In this document: positions 8,147 to 16,253 of the stretch, one piece after another
Layout of the letters: each line of letters begins with the position of its first letter
Position numbering within the stretch: the stretch's first letter is position 1
Origin: Pseudomonadota bacterium
Lineage (GTDB): Bacteria > Pseudomonadota > Gammaproteobacteria > Steroidobacterales > Steroidobacteraceae
Assembly: GCA_021777555.1 (NCBI GenBank)
Contig: JAJYDK010000004.1
Span: 112,038 to 176,037, forward strand
Length of the DNA stretch: 64,000 bases
Reading direction: 5' to 3'
Position numbers and translations under genes: made by a program
The notes under the pieces: generated by a model
Told to the model about the DNA's origin: nothing
Database searches by the model: none
What the model saw: only the letters and a program-made list of their open reading frames with translations

Positions 8147-8862
8147 CGGGGGATCGGAGGACCCAGGGTCATCCGCGAGTGATCGCCGTTGGTCTGAAAG
8201 ATCCGGACCGTACGGATGTCATCGCGCGCACCCTGGATGAGGATGAGCTGAATGCGGCTGCGGCGTGGGTCGAGCGGCCGCAGCGTCAGCGTCCATTGCG
8301 CCAGGCTCCCCGCAAACCTCACCTCGAACAGCCGCTCGAGCGCCGCGCGATTTCCTGACAGCGTGTCGGCGATGGCCTCCACATAGGGAGCGACTTGAGG
8401 GTAGTCATTGAGGTCGAGCTGGTAGGTGCGGTCGCCGCGTTTCACGGTGAGCTCACCGTGATCGAGGATCAGCGAGCTCGGACGGGGCTCGAGCGTGCGC
8501 TTCTCGAGGTGATCCGGGGCGTCGTAGATCATGAGGCCGGAGCTGACCAGGGGCCGCGTCAGCACGGCGAGCGTATCGCGCTCGACGAATGTGACTTCGC
8601 CGTGCCTGCGCTGTGCAAGGAGCCTCATGAGACGGTCGAGGGGCGTGCCCGGCGGTGAGGCCGCGGCGGCCCCCTGCCACAGCACCCACGCGGCAAGCAG
8701 GCACAGAGCGGGGACGCGACCGAGGAGTGGATTTCCCCGGGCGCTCCGAGGCGGGAGCCGAGGCGCGAGCCTGCCGGGACGTCCTTGCGGCGTCCCGGGG
8801 AACTCCACTCGAGGGAGCGGGCCTGCGCTGTGGGTGCGACGCGGGTGATCGGGGTTATCCAT
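8143..8862 (-). CDS. LolA-like outer-membrane lipoprotein carrier homologue
   Basis: A 239-residue protein with a basic N-terminus, a hydrophobic export segment (about residues 50-68, A-L-C-L-L-A-A-W-V-L-W) and a LolA/LolB-like half-barrel domain with H-G-E-V-T-F-V-E-R, then a Y-D-A-P-D-H-L-E-K-R strand. LolA-like proteins in aryl polyene clusters are thought to carry the acylated pigment across the periplasm. I moved the start to ATG 8862 (M-D-N-P-D-H-P), which overlaps the upstream acyltransferase stop by 8 bp. The track start at 8952 lies deep inside that gene. The unusually long basic leader leaves the true start uncertain. Confidence 0.78.
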   Translation of the reverse strand: MDNPDHPRRTHSAGPLPRVEFPGTPQGRPGRLAPRLPPRSARGNPLLGRVPALCLLAAWVLWQGAAAASPPGTPLDRLMRLLAQRRHGEVTFVERDTLAVLTRPLVSSGLMIYDAPDHLEKRTLEPRPSSLILDHGELTVKRGDRTYQLDLNDYPQVAPYVEAIADTLSGNRAALERLFEVRFAGSLAQWTLTLRPLDPRRSRIQLILIQGARDDIRTVRIFQTNGDHSRMTLGPPIPR

Positions 8863-9775
8863 GCGCCCAGAAATCGAAGAAGTTGAACCAGTTGTCCGGG
8901 TGCTCGCGGCAGTAGTGCTCGAGGCGAGCGGCATAGCGGACGATGGCCGCACGGATGGCCGCCTCGCGCTCGGGGCGCCGCACGCTCGTGAAGTCGGCGA
9001 GGGGCTCGAACACGACCCGGTAGCGGTTGCCTCCGAGATACAGTCCGAGCATGAGGAATGCCGGGCGGCGCAGGAGCGCGGCGATCCGCCAGGGACCGGT
9101 CGGAAAGCGCGCGGCGCCCCCGAGGAACGGCACGGTCTCGGTGGGCTCCTCTCCCGGGGTGCGATCGGCCAACATGCCGACGAAGGCGCCCTCGGCGAGG
9201 AGGTCCTGCACCTTGAGCATGGCGAGCGGATTGTCGCTGAGCGTCACGATGTCGGCGGCGGCGGCGGGGTTGATCGCCGTGAGCGCGGCGTTGATTTTGC
9301 GAGCGTTGTGCTCGTACATCATCATCACGATGCGCGTGACCGGGCGGCGCCAGCCGATGGCGCGCGTCGCCTCGAAACTCCCGAGGTGCGCGCCTAGGAG
9401 GAAGGCGCCGCCCCCGGCGCGCAGCAGCTCGTGCATGTCCTGCTCGCCCACCACCTCGAAGTCGAACAGCTCGAAGCGTCCGTTGAGCAGATAGACCCGG
9501 TCGTGGATGGAGGTGGCGAAGCTCATCACCTGGCGGAAGCGCTCCGAGGCTCGGGGCCGGCGACCCAACACCCGGCGCAGGTACTGGAGCGAGGCGCGCC
9601 TCGCCCGCGGAGCGAACAGGAAGAAATACGTGGCGATGCCGTAGAGCACGATGCGCCCCGCGCGCCGTCCCGTACGCTCCGAGAAGAGGGCCATCAGGCG
9701 CAGCAGCAGCAGGCTCCCGCGCTCGCGGCGCTGCGACCAGCCCGTGTCGGACTGCCGGGCGGCCGTGTCAGTCAC
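8855..9775 (-). CDS. LpxL/HtrB-like lysophospholipid acyltransferase of the pigment cluster
   Basis: A 306-residue acyltransferase of the LPLAT/LpxL family. The catalytic H-x4-E motif appears as A-H-L-G-S-F-E-A, followed by a run resembling the LpxL G-M-L-A-D-R segment (residues F-V-G-M-L-A-D-R-T-P-G). Such enzymes are standard in aryl polyene clusters, where they are inferred to attach the aryl polyene acyl chain to a lipid or sugar-lipid anchor. It overlaps the ApeI-type dehydratase at its start and the LolA-like gene at its end. A second acyltransferase of the PlsC type is encoded at 12569. Confidence 0.85.
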   Translation of the reverse strand: MTDTAARQSDTGWSQRRERGSLLLLRLMALFSERTGRRAGRIVLYGIATYFFLFAPRARRASLQYLRRVLGRRPRASERFRQVMSFATSIHDRVYLLNGRFELFDFEVVGEQDMHELLRAGGGAFLLGAHLGSFEATRAIGWRRPVTRIVMMMYEHNARKINAALTAINPAAAADIVTLSDNPLAMLKVQDLLAEGAFVGMLADRTPGEEPTETVPFLGGAARFPTGPWRIAALLRRPAFLMLGLYLGGNRYRVVFEPLADFTSVRRPEREAAIRAAIVRYAARLEHYCREHPDNWFNFFDFWAHG

Positions 9776-10064
9776 CGTCGAGCTCCGTCAGCGTTCCGGT
9801 GGCCACGGGCCGGCCCGTGTCGGTGATGGTGAACCGCAGGGCGCCCGAAGGCGCGCGCTCGTACTCCAGCAGGAGCGTGGGGTGCTGCGAGACCGCCCCG
9901 AGGAACTTGACAGAACCGATCCGCCAGCGCCCGTGGGCGCCCGAGGCGGCCTCGATGGCATGGAGCGCCTCATCGAGCAGCACCACCCCGGGCAGGATGG
10001 GCTCGCCCGGAAAGTGCCCCTCGAGGGAGGGATGCGGCGAGGGCAGAGGGAGGGGGAGCTTCAT
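9768..10064 (-). CDS. apeI: small 3-hydroxyacyl-ACP dehydratase, ApeI-type
   Basis: A 98-residue single-hotdog protein with H-F-P-G-E-P-I-L-P-G-V, the FabZ-type active-site His motif, near residue 17. It is shorter than FabZ but matches the small ApeI dehydratase of aryl polyene clusters. It would work with the ApeP-type protein (2441) to dehydrate 3-hydroxyacyl-ACP. Overlaps: 4 bp with the AMP-ligase upstream and 8 bp with the acyltransferase downstream. Confidence 0.85.
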   Translation of the reverse strand: MKLPLPLPSPHPSLEGHFPGEPILPGVVLLDEALHAIEAASGAHGRWRIGSVKFLGAVSQHPTLLLEYERAPSGALRFTITDTGRPVATGTLTELDGD

Positions 10065-11401
10065 GCGCGGCGCCGGTGAGGGCCGGTGAGCAGCGCCTGC
10101 AGCGCCTCTCGGGGAAGCTTCCCCGTGCTGTTGCGCGGTAGCCGCTCGAGCTTCAGGAGCGGCCGCGGCAGGAACACCGGGTCGATGCGCAGGCGCAGCT
10201 CCTCGAGGATGCGTGCGGCATCGAGTGTTGGAGCCACCACGGCCGCCGCGACGCGCGTGATCCCGAGATCGTCCGCAGTGGATTCCCCAGGGAAGAAGAA
10301 CGCTGCATCGAGCACGCCCTCGATGCTGTTGATCTGGTGGGTGAGATAGGCGAGCGAGCTGCGCTTGCCGGCGATGTTGACCAGGTCCGCGAGCCGGCCC
10401 TGCAGCCGGAAGTGCTCGGCATCGGTGGGCTCGACCTCATCGCAGAGCGCGGTCGGCTGCTCGAGATGTCCGCCGCGCACCCAGGCGCGGCCGTCCTCGA
10501 GGGCAAGCCTCACGTGGGGCCAGAGCCGCCAGTCGAGCTCCCCGGCGGTGCGTCGGGTCGCGAGCTGCCCGGTCTCGGTGGAGCCGTAGATCTCCCGCAG
10601 CTGAGCCTGGAATCGCGCCTCCGCCTCGCGCGCGAGCTCCTGTGTGAGCGGCGCGGTCGCCGAGACGATGAGGTCTGCCCGCGGGATCTGTGTCTGTGAG
10701 GCGAGGAGCGCGCGCAGGTGAATGGGCGTCGTCACCAGTGCCCGCGGCCGCGGGATCGACTCGAGCAGCGCGCAGATGTCGGCGGGGTAGAATGGGTGTT
10801 CCGCGCAGAGCCTGCCGCCACTCAACAGGGGCAGCAGCACGCTCGACTCGAACCCATACATGTGTTGCGGCGGAACGGTTGCGAGCACCGCGTGAGCGCG
10901 CTCGAGGCCGAGTCGCTCGGCCCCATCGAGCACGCACCGCACGAGCCGTCCCCAGGTCTTGCGATGCGGCACCGGGGCGCCGGTCGAGCCCGAGGTGAAT
11001 ACATATGCCACCACCGAGTCGGCGGCGATCTCGGGCACCCGCCAAGGGTGGGACGAGCTCTCCGGCCCCGCGGCCGAGTCCGGGTAGCGCATCCGCGGCA
11101 GATCGATGTCGCAGTCGTGCGCGTCGGTGAGGCAGAAGACATCCGGGGCGAAGGCCGCAAGGTGGCGCACCACCTCCGGGGTATGGGTCGGGGGCAGCAG
11201 GCTCACCTTGCCCGCGCGCACGCTGGCGGCGAAGCCCACCAGGAATCGGTAGCGATCCGCGCAGACGTTGATGACGTGTCCGCCGGGTGGGAGGGCGGCA
11301 GCGAGCCGCTCGACGTCGGCGAGGAACTGCGCCGCCGGGATCGCCACGCCGGCTCGGTACGCCACCACCGCCTCGGGCACGGGGTGCGAGAACAGCGGCA
11401 A
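10061..11401 (-). CDS. apeH: acyl/aryl-AMP ligase activating the starter unit (ApeH-type)
   Basis: A 446-residue ANL-superfamily enzyme. The phosphate-binding loop Y-V-F-T-S-G-S-T-G-A-P and the later E-I-Y-G-S-T-E-T-G adenylation motif are clear. The C-terminal lysine motif is present as R-N-S-T-G-K-L-P-R. It should adenylate the hydroxybenzoate made by the neighbouring chorismatase and load it on the ACP encoded immediately upstream. It starts 12 bp after the ACP stop and overlaps the ApeI-type dehydratase at its end. The precise substrate is inferred from context. Confidence 0.87.
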   Translation of the reverse strand: MPLFSHPVPEAVVAYRAGVAIPAAQFLADVERLAAALPPGGHVINVCADRYRFLVGFAASVRAGKVSLLPPTHTPEVVRHLAAFAPDVFCLTDAHDCDIDLPRMRYPDSAAGPESSSHPWRVPEIAADSVVAYVFTSGSTGAPVPHRKTWGRLVRCVLDGAERLGLERAHAVLATVPPQHMYGFESSVLLPLLSGGRLCAEHPFYPADICALLESIPRPRALVTTPIHLRALLASQTQIPRADLIVSATAPLTQELAREAEARFQAQLREIYGSTETGQLATRRTAGELDWRLWPHVRLALEDGRAWVRGGHLEQPTALCDEVEPTDAEHFRLQGRLADLVNIAGKRSSLAYLTHQINSIEGVLDAAFFFPGESTADDLGITRVAAAVVAPTLDAARILEELRLRIDPVFLPRPLLKLERLPRNSTGKLPREALQALLTGPHRRRA

Positions 11402-11413
11402 CTTGACCAGAGG

Positions 11414-11716
11414 CTATTTCGTCCTATGGGCGGCGATGTACTCGGCGAGGTGGCGCAGCGAGCGGAAGGTCTGCGCGTTCTCGGCATCGTCGGCGCGCAG
11501 CTGCACGCCGTATTGCTTGGAGACCACGAGGGCGATCTCCAGGATATCGATCGAATCGAGGCCGAGGCCCTCCCCGTAGAGGCGCGCGTCCGGATCGATC
11601 TGGCTGGCCGGCAGCTCGAGGTTGAGGGCCCCGACGATGAGCTCGGCCAGCTCGAGGACCAGGCGGGCCTCGGGCTCGATCGGGTGCACGGTGGAGGCGA
11701 GTTCGGACATCGACAT
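11414..11716 (-). CDS. acyl carrier protein of the aryl polyene pathway
   Basis: A 100-residue ACP with the phosphopantetheine attachment serine in G-L-D-S-I-D (Ser55). It is acidic and of typical length with a short N-terminal extension. ATG codons at 11716 and 11710 are both possible. It lies next to the AMP-ligase that would charge it. The characterised E. coli aryl polyene system has two ACPs (ApeE and ApeF). Only this one is visible here, so either one ACP does both jobs or the second is encoded elsewhere. Confidence 0.93.
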   Translation of the reverse strand: MSMSELASTVHPIEPEARLVLELAELIVGALNLELPASQIDPDARLYGEGLGLDSIDILEIALVVSKQYGVQLRADDAENAQTFRSLRHLAEYIAAHRTK

Positions 11717-11798
11717 TGAGAAATCTTATCGTTTTAGGACCCTGCGGGCGCAAATTATATGCCGAGGCCGGAAGCGGCAAGCGTGACCTGCGACCGCT

Positions 11799-12572
11799 TC
11801 AGCGTCCGTTCAGGTGGCGCGCCCGACGGCGGGCCGCGAGCAGCGGCAGGCGCGCCAGGAAGCCGAAGAACAGGCGCACATGCATCGAGACGAGCAACAG
11901 GTTGTCCCGTCCGTAGCGAAAATGCGACACTCCGCCCTGGGCGGTGCTGAAGTAGCGGATGGGGGCCGGCAGGTTCACCGCCGGTATCCCGTCCCAGCAG
12001 AGGCGCACCACCGCCTCCACGTCGAAATCGAAGCGCCGCATCGCCCGGCGGGCGAGCATCTCGCGCGCCACGGGGGCGATGGGATAGACCCTGAAGCCGC
12101 AGAGCGAGTCGTGGATGCCCGCCCAGAGGGTCTCGAGATTGGCCCACCAGTTGGAGATGCGCCGCCCCTTGACGCGCACCGCCGGAGCGCTCGAGTCGAA
12201 GACCGGATCGCCGAGGATCATGGCCTCGGGGTGCGAGAGCGAGGCCTGCATGAAGGCCGGGATGCGCTCGGCGGGGTGCTGACCGTCGGAGTCGAGGGTG
12301 AGCGCGTGCGTGTAGCCGCGCCGCAGCGCCTCGGTGAAACCCTCGAGGAGCGCCGCGCCCTTGCCGCCATTTTTCGGGCGCACGATCACGGTCAGTCCGG
12401 GATCCTCCGCGGCCAGGGCCTGCAACGCCTCGCCCGTGCCGTCCGTGCTGCCGTCCACCACGACCCAGACCGGCGTCCACTGCGCACGCGCGGCGCGCAC
12501 GGTCTCGAAGACCTTCTCGCCAGGGTTGTAGCTGGGAATCAGCACCAGGTGGGTGCTCGAGGGGGCGCTCAA
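11799..12572 (-). CDS. family 2 glycosyltransferase of the pigment cluster
   Basis: A 257-residue GT-A fold glycosyltransferase beginning S-S-T-H-L-V-L-I-P-S-Y-N-P-G-E. The nucleotide-sugar motifs V-D-G-S-T-D-G-T-G and L-D-S-D-G-Q-H (DxD type) are clear. DPM1-like GT2 enzymes are frequent in aryl polyene clusters and probably glycosylate the pigment head group or a lipid intermediate. The track ORF begins at 13295 but its first half is a shadow of the upstream acyltransferase. The likely start is TTG at 12572, which overlaps the upstream stop as TTGA, implying translational coupling. Confidence 0.85.
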   Translation of the reverse strand: MSAPSSTHLVLIPSYNPGEKVFETVRAARAQWTPVWVVVDGSTDGTGEALQALAAEDPGLTVIVRPKNGGKGAALLEGFTEALRRGYTHALTLDSDGQHPAERIPAFMQASLSHPEAMILGDPVFDSSAPAVRVKGRRISNWWANLETLWAGIHDSLCGFRVYPIAPVAREMLARRAMRRFDFDVEAVVRLCWDGIPAVNLPAPIRYFSTAQGGVSHFRYGRDNLLLVSMHVRLFFGFLARLPLLAARRRARHLNGR

Positions 12573-13366
12573 GGGCGGTCCTTGCGCTCGGGCGGCGGGA
12601 TCTTGCCCGAGCTCGCATCGGCGAGCCAGGCGCGCTGCGGGGCGTCGGCGAGTTGCGCGCGGTACTCGCTCTCGAGCGAGCGGATGCACTCGGTCACCTC
12701 CCCGGGAGGCTCGAGACGCCGCCCGAGACGCACGCGGTAGAGGATCGGGAGCCGGGGAGCCTTCCAGAGCGGCCAGCCCTTGCTCAGGTAGGGCGAGTCG
12801 GTCTCGATGAGCACCACCTGGATGGGCGCCCCGGCGTGCCGGGCGATGACCGCGACGGCCCCGGTGAGGGGATTCACGGGGGAGACTCGCGTGCGCGTGC
12901 CCTCGGGAAAGAGGAGGACCGAGGAGCCCCGGCGAAGCTCGGCGACGGCGTCCTTGACCATGCGGCGCGGAGGATCGGAGCGGATGAAGCCGGCGAGGCG
13001 CGCGCCCGCGCCGAGGAAGACATTGCCGAGGAGCTCGGGCTTGAGGATGCAGGCGAGGTCGGGGTGGCGCGTGAGCAGCAGAATCGCATCGAAGGCGCTC
13101 GGGTGATTGGGCGCGAGCATGAGCGCCGGCCCCCCGCGCAGCGCATCGAGGGCGGTGAGCTCGAGCCGATACGCCCCCGTCAGGGTGAGAAAGCGCGAGA
13201 AGAGCCGAAAGCCGGCCGTCATGCTCTGGCGCGCCCCCGCCCGGCGCCAGCGCACCGGCAGCGGTGGCAGCACCACCAGCGCGAGCACCGTCCACGCGAG
13301 CATCATCACGGCGAGCGTGCCGAGCAGGCCGTAGGTGATCAGGTAATCCCGCGCGCGGCGCAACAC
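12569..13366 (-). CDS. PlsC-like 1-acyl-glycerol-3-phosphate acyltransferase homologue
   Basis: A 265-residue membrane acyltransferase. An N-terminal hydrophobic helix (Y-L-I-T-Y-G-L-L-G-T-L-A) is followed by the LPLAT signature N-H-P-S-A-F-D (H-x4-D) and F-P-E-G-T-R-T. It would transfer an acyl group, perhaps the aryl polyene itself, to a lipid acceptor. The track ORF starting at 13984 includes a long shadow of the chorismatase gene; GTG 13366, 6 bp after the chorismatase stop, gives a sensible N-terminus. TTG 13363 is also possible. It overlaps the GT2 gene by 4 bp. Confidence 0.82.
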   Translation of the reverse strand: MLRRARDYLITYGLLGTLAVMMLAWTVLALVVLPPLPVRWRRAGARQSMTAGFRLFSRFLTLTGAYRLELTALDALRGGPALMLAPNHPSAFDAILLLTRHPDLACILKPELLGNVFLGAGARLAGFIRSDPPRRMVKDAVAELRRGSSVLLFPEGTRTRVSPVNPLTGAVAVIARHAGAPIQVVLIETDSPYLSKGWPLWKAPRLPILYRVRLGRRLEPPGEVTECIRSLESEYRAQLADAPQRAWLADASSGKIPPPERKDRP

Positions 13367-13371
13367 GGGGC

Positions 13372-14379
13372 TCAGGCCCGCTGGCCCACGGCCTCGATCT
13401 CCATCGACAGATCGTGCCGGCAGACGTCGGCTCTCAGGTAGACCCTCGGGGCCCGCGTGCCGACGGCGGAGTCGATCTCGGCCCGGATGAGCGGCAGATC
13501 CTCCGGATGGCGCACGTACACCTTGTAGGCGAGGGAGTCGAGGCGGAACGTCCCGACCTTCAGGCGGTTGGCCTCCCCGATGAGCGCCTCGATGTTGGTG
13601 AGCGTCTCGCGCGTCTGCGCGGCCGGATCCCCCTCGTGCAGCGTGCGATGTCCGAGGATGCTCGAAGTGCCGGAGATGAACAGCGTCGCGCCACGATGGC
13701 GCACCAGGGCGGCGCGCGAGAAGCTCGGGGCGCGCGGGCCGTACTGCGCCGGGTAGTGATAGGCGCTCACCTGGCGGGGGTTCTCGATGAAGGCGGGCGC
13801 CGTGCGCCCGGCGAGGAAGTAGATCGAGAGCGGGCCGGCGGTGCTGCCGAGCGCGCTCGCGGCCGGCACATTGCCGCGGATGTCGCGCCCGCAGGCGAGG
13901 AGCGCCTCCTGGCGCGCGCTGTTGAACTGGCGATAGCGCTCCGTGCCGCGGCTCTCGAGGTTGATGTCGGGCAGGTAGTTCCACACCCGCAGCAGCTGAG
14001 CGAAACCGCTCGCCTCGAGCGTCGCATGCATCTCTCGATAGGCGCGCTCCGTGGCGCGCTCGAGCCCGGTGTGGCCGGCCGCGGGGGCCTCCTCGGACAG
14101 GTGCAGGCTCCCGAAGAGGAACTCATCGCTGTGCGCGTAGCGGATCGCCCCGTGGGAGCCCGTGCGCGTGCGGCCCGCGATGCGCCAACACTCGATCGCC
14201 GCGGCATGACCGTCGAGCAGCGGCATCGACACCCGGGCGAGCGGCAGATCGGCGGGGCAGGCGAGGGGGGCGGTCGGGGCGCTGTGCGCCTCGCCGCTGA
14301 ACAGCGCCGCGCCCAAAGCGCCCTCCCAGGACGGTTCGGGCGTGGTCAGCAACTCCAGGTGCAGGTCGGGGTGTTCCAT
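13372..14379 (-). CDS. xanB2: XanB2/FkbO-type chorismatase making hydroxybenzoate starter
   Basis: A 335-residue homologue of the chorismatase family (FkbO/Hyg5/XanB2), which converts chorismate to hydroxybenzoates or dihydroxycyclohexadiene carboxylate. Recognisable blocks are L-L-R-V-W-N-Y-L-P-D-I-N, E-R-Y-R-Q-F-N-S-A-R, I-E-N-P-R-Q-V-S-A-Y, Y-G-P-R-A-P-S-F-S-R-A, I-S-G-T-S-S-I-L-G-H and a C-terminal V-C-R-H-D-L-S-M-E-I-E. In Xanthomonas, XanB2 supplies 3- and 4-hydroxybenzoate, and 3-hydroxybenzoate feeds xanthomonadin synthesis. The same role is inferred here. ATG 14379 was chosen over the track start at 15048 because upstream sequence belongs to the halogenase gene. Confidence 0.92.
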   Translation of the reverse strand: MEHPDLHLELLTTPEPSWEGALGAALFSGEAHSAPTAPLACPADLPLARVSMPLLDGHAAAIECWRIAGRTRTGSHGAIRYAHSDEFLFGSLHLSEEAPAAGHTGLERATERAYREMHATLEASGFAQLLRVWNYLPDINLESRGTERYRQFNSARQEALLACGRDIRGNVPAASALGSTAGPLSIYFLAGRTAPAFIENPRQVSAYHYPAQYGPRAPSFSRAALVRHRGATLFISGTSSILGHRTLHEGDPAAQTRETLTNIEALIGEANRLKVGTFRLDSLAYKVYVRHPEDLPLIRAEIDSAVGTRAPRVYLRADVCRHDLSMEIEAVGQRA

Positions 14380-14402
14380 GCGGTCGGCACTGCGCGCCCT
14401 GC

Positions 14403-15719
14403 TCAGGCGCAACGGATGTTTCTCGAGCGCCGGCGCAGGGCCGCGAGCGAGCGGCCCGGCATGGCGAGCGAGTTCAGATAGTAAAGGACCTGGAAGAGGC
14501 GCAGCGAGCGCCACAGCGGCGTGTCCTCGTAGAGGTCGCCCGAGAGGAACGAGAGCAGCGCCTCGCGCACGCGCAGCGGATTGCGCGGCTTCATGAACAG
14601 CGACTGCATGGCCGGGTGGTTCATGCGGTAGATGAACCAGGCGAAGCGCTCGGGACCGAGGCGCACCCGGCGCTCGAAGCGGCGCATCGCCTCGTGCCGG
14701 CGGCGTGGGTCGCCCAGGCACGCATCGATCGTCTCGGCGGCGGCGACGCCGCCGATCATCGCGAACAGCACGCCCGAGGAGAACACCGGGTCGATGAACG
14801 AGTAGGCATCCCCCACCAGCAGATATCGCTCGCCGTGGGTGTGCGCGCAGCGGTAGGTGTAACTGCCGCTCGCCTCGACCCCGGTGACCCTCTCGGCCCC
14901 CTCGAGGCGCGCCGCGAGCGGCGGGGAGAGCGCGATGGTGTCCCGAAAGAACGCCTCGAGCGGGCCCTTGCGCGCCTTCATGTAGTACGGCCAGACCACC
15001 GCGCCCACACTGGTGATGCCGTCGGCGAGGGGTATGAACCAGAACCATCCGTGCTCGAACCAGAAGATGGTGATGTCACCGGCCCGATCGCCCTGCTCAT
15101 GGCGCCACGCTCCCTTGAAATGCGCGTACAGGGCGCAGCTCGCGTGCCGCGGGTTGCGCTCCTTGATCCCGAGCCGGCTGCCGAGGAATGTGTCACGTCC
15201 GGAGGCATCGATGAGGTAACGCGGCCGCCAGGTCGTGCGCGCTCCCTCCTCGCCCTCGGTGCGCACCAACAGCGCATCGCGCGCGGGAAACTCCACCTCC
15301 TGCGCCCGGCAGCCCTCGATCACCCGCGCCCCGAGGCGCTCGGCGCGGCGCAGCAGAATCTCATCGAACGCGGAGCGCCGCACCTGGTAGGCCGAGGGCA
15401 GCGCGCGGTTCCAACTGTCGTCGAAGCAGAAGCGCTCGCTCCTGCCGTGCGCGGGCGAGTGGAACTCCGCGCCGTGCTTCGGCATGCCGATGGCGCGGAT
15501 CTGCTCCGCCACCCCCAGCCGCTCAAAGAGCGGCAGGTTCGCCGGCAGGAGCGACTCCCCGATATGAAACCGAGGGTGGCGCGAGCGCTCGATGAGCACC
15601 ACGCGGTGACCGGCCTCGGCGAGCACGGCCGCCGCGCTCGAGCCGCCCGGCCCCCCACCGACGATGAGCACATCGGGCTCCTCCGGCGCCGGAGGCGTCG
15701 GTTGCGCGTGGGAGGCCAC
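14403..15719 (-). CDS. flavin-dependent halogenase (tryptophan-halogenase superfamily)
   Basis: A 438-residue FAD enzyme. The dinucleotide motif G-G-G-P-G-G-S-S (21-28), the halogenase W-x-W-x-I-P block as W-F-W-F-I-P (225-230), and a lysine in G-M-P-K-H-G-A-E-F (Lys81) matching the catalytic lysine region of phenolic halogenases are all present. Xanthomonadins are brominated aryl polyenes, and their cluster also has a halogenase, so halogenation of the hydroxybenzoate-derived head group is inferred. A halogenase-like monooxygenase remains possible without biochemical data. It is 24 bp upstream of the chorismatase. Confidence 0.88.
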   Translation of the reverse strand: MASHAQPTPPAPEEPDVLIVGGGPGGSSAAAVLAEAGHRVVLIERSRHPRFHIGESLLPANLPLFERLGVAEQIRAIGMPKHGAEFHSPAHGRSERFCFDDSWNRALPSAYQVRRSAFDEILLRRAERLGARVIEGCRAQEVEFPARDALLVRTEGEEGARTTWRPRYLIDASGRDTFLGSRLGIKERNPRHASCALYAHFKGAWRHEQGDRAGDITIFWFEHGWFWFIPLADGITSVGAVVWPYYMKARKGPLEAFFRDTIALSPPLAARLEGAERVTGVEASGSYTYRCAHTHGERYLLVGDAYSFIDPVFSSGVLFAMIGGVAAAETIDACLGDPRRRHEAMRRFERRVRLGPERFAWFIYRMNHPAMQSLFMKPRNPLRVREALLSFLSGDLYEDTPLWRSLRLFQVLYYLNSLAMPGRSLAALRRRSRNIRCA

Positions 15720-15728
15720 GGCGCGGGG

Positions 15729-16160
15729 CTACTTCCGGTGGTGCAGCGCCGTCTTGGCGCGGTGCGCATCGCCCGCCACGGCGTGGCCGACCTTCTTCGC
15801 CCCGTGCGCGATCGCATGCCCGGTGGACTTGGCGCCGCGGGCGATCACATGGCCCGTGTGCCGCGCCTCGCGCGCAACGGTGTGCCCGACCCGCTTGGAG
15901 TCGCGCTTGATCCGCCGGCGCGTGGGGCGGGTATCCCGGGCCACCGTGTGGCCGAAGCGGCGCGAGTCGATGGCGACGTGATGGCCGATGTCCTTGGCGC
16001 TGTGGGCAATCGCGAGTCCGGCGCTGCGGGCATCGCGCGCGATCGTGTGGCCGACATCCTTGAAGTCCGCGCGCACGGTGTTCTGGGTGGCCGAGGCCGT
16101 CCGGGCGAAGGCGCCCAGCGCCAGGGCGAGGAGGCAGGCAAGGAGGGTGGCAGGCTTCAT
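15729..16160 (-). CDS. secreted His-rich hendecad-repeat protein, function unknown
   Basis: A 143-residue protein with a signal peptide (M-K-P-A-T-L-L-A-C-L-L-A-L, likely cleavage after A-S-A) followed almost entirely by about nine tandem 11-residue units of the form hydrophobic-G-H-x-V/I-A-x-D/G-A/S-K/R-x. Eleven-residue periodicity matches long amphipathic helices of LEA-3-like or apolipoprotein-like proteins. The His and basic content are unusual. I used ATG 16160; the longer track start (16223) precedes the signal peptide. It ends 9 bp upstream of the halogenase and may be the first gene of the pigment operon. I do not recognise a named family. Confidence 0.78.
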   Translation of the reverse strand: MKPATLLACLLALALGAFARTASATQNTVRADFKDVGHTIARDARSAGLAIAHSAKDIGHHVAIDSRRFGHTVARDTRPTRRRIKRDSKRVGHTVAREARHTGHVIARGAKSTGHAIAHGAKKVGHAVAGDAHRAKTALHHRK

Positions 16161-16253
16161 GGGGGCGTGCTCACGTGAAAAGCTGCCGCCGATGTTACCC
16201 GATGTTGGCTCTCGAGGTGCCAATTGTCACCCGGTTCGGGCACACTCGGACGG

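Noticed and set aside
12569-13984. Full-length track ORF of 471 aa for the PlsC-like acyltransferase
   Set aside because: The first 206 codons overlap the chorismatase gene in another frame; the coding start is at 13366.
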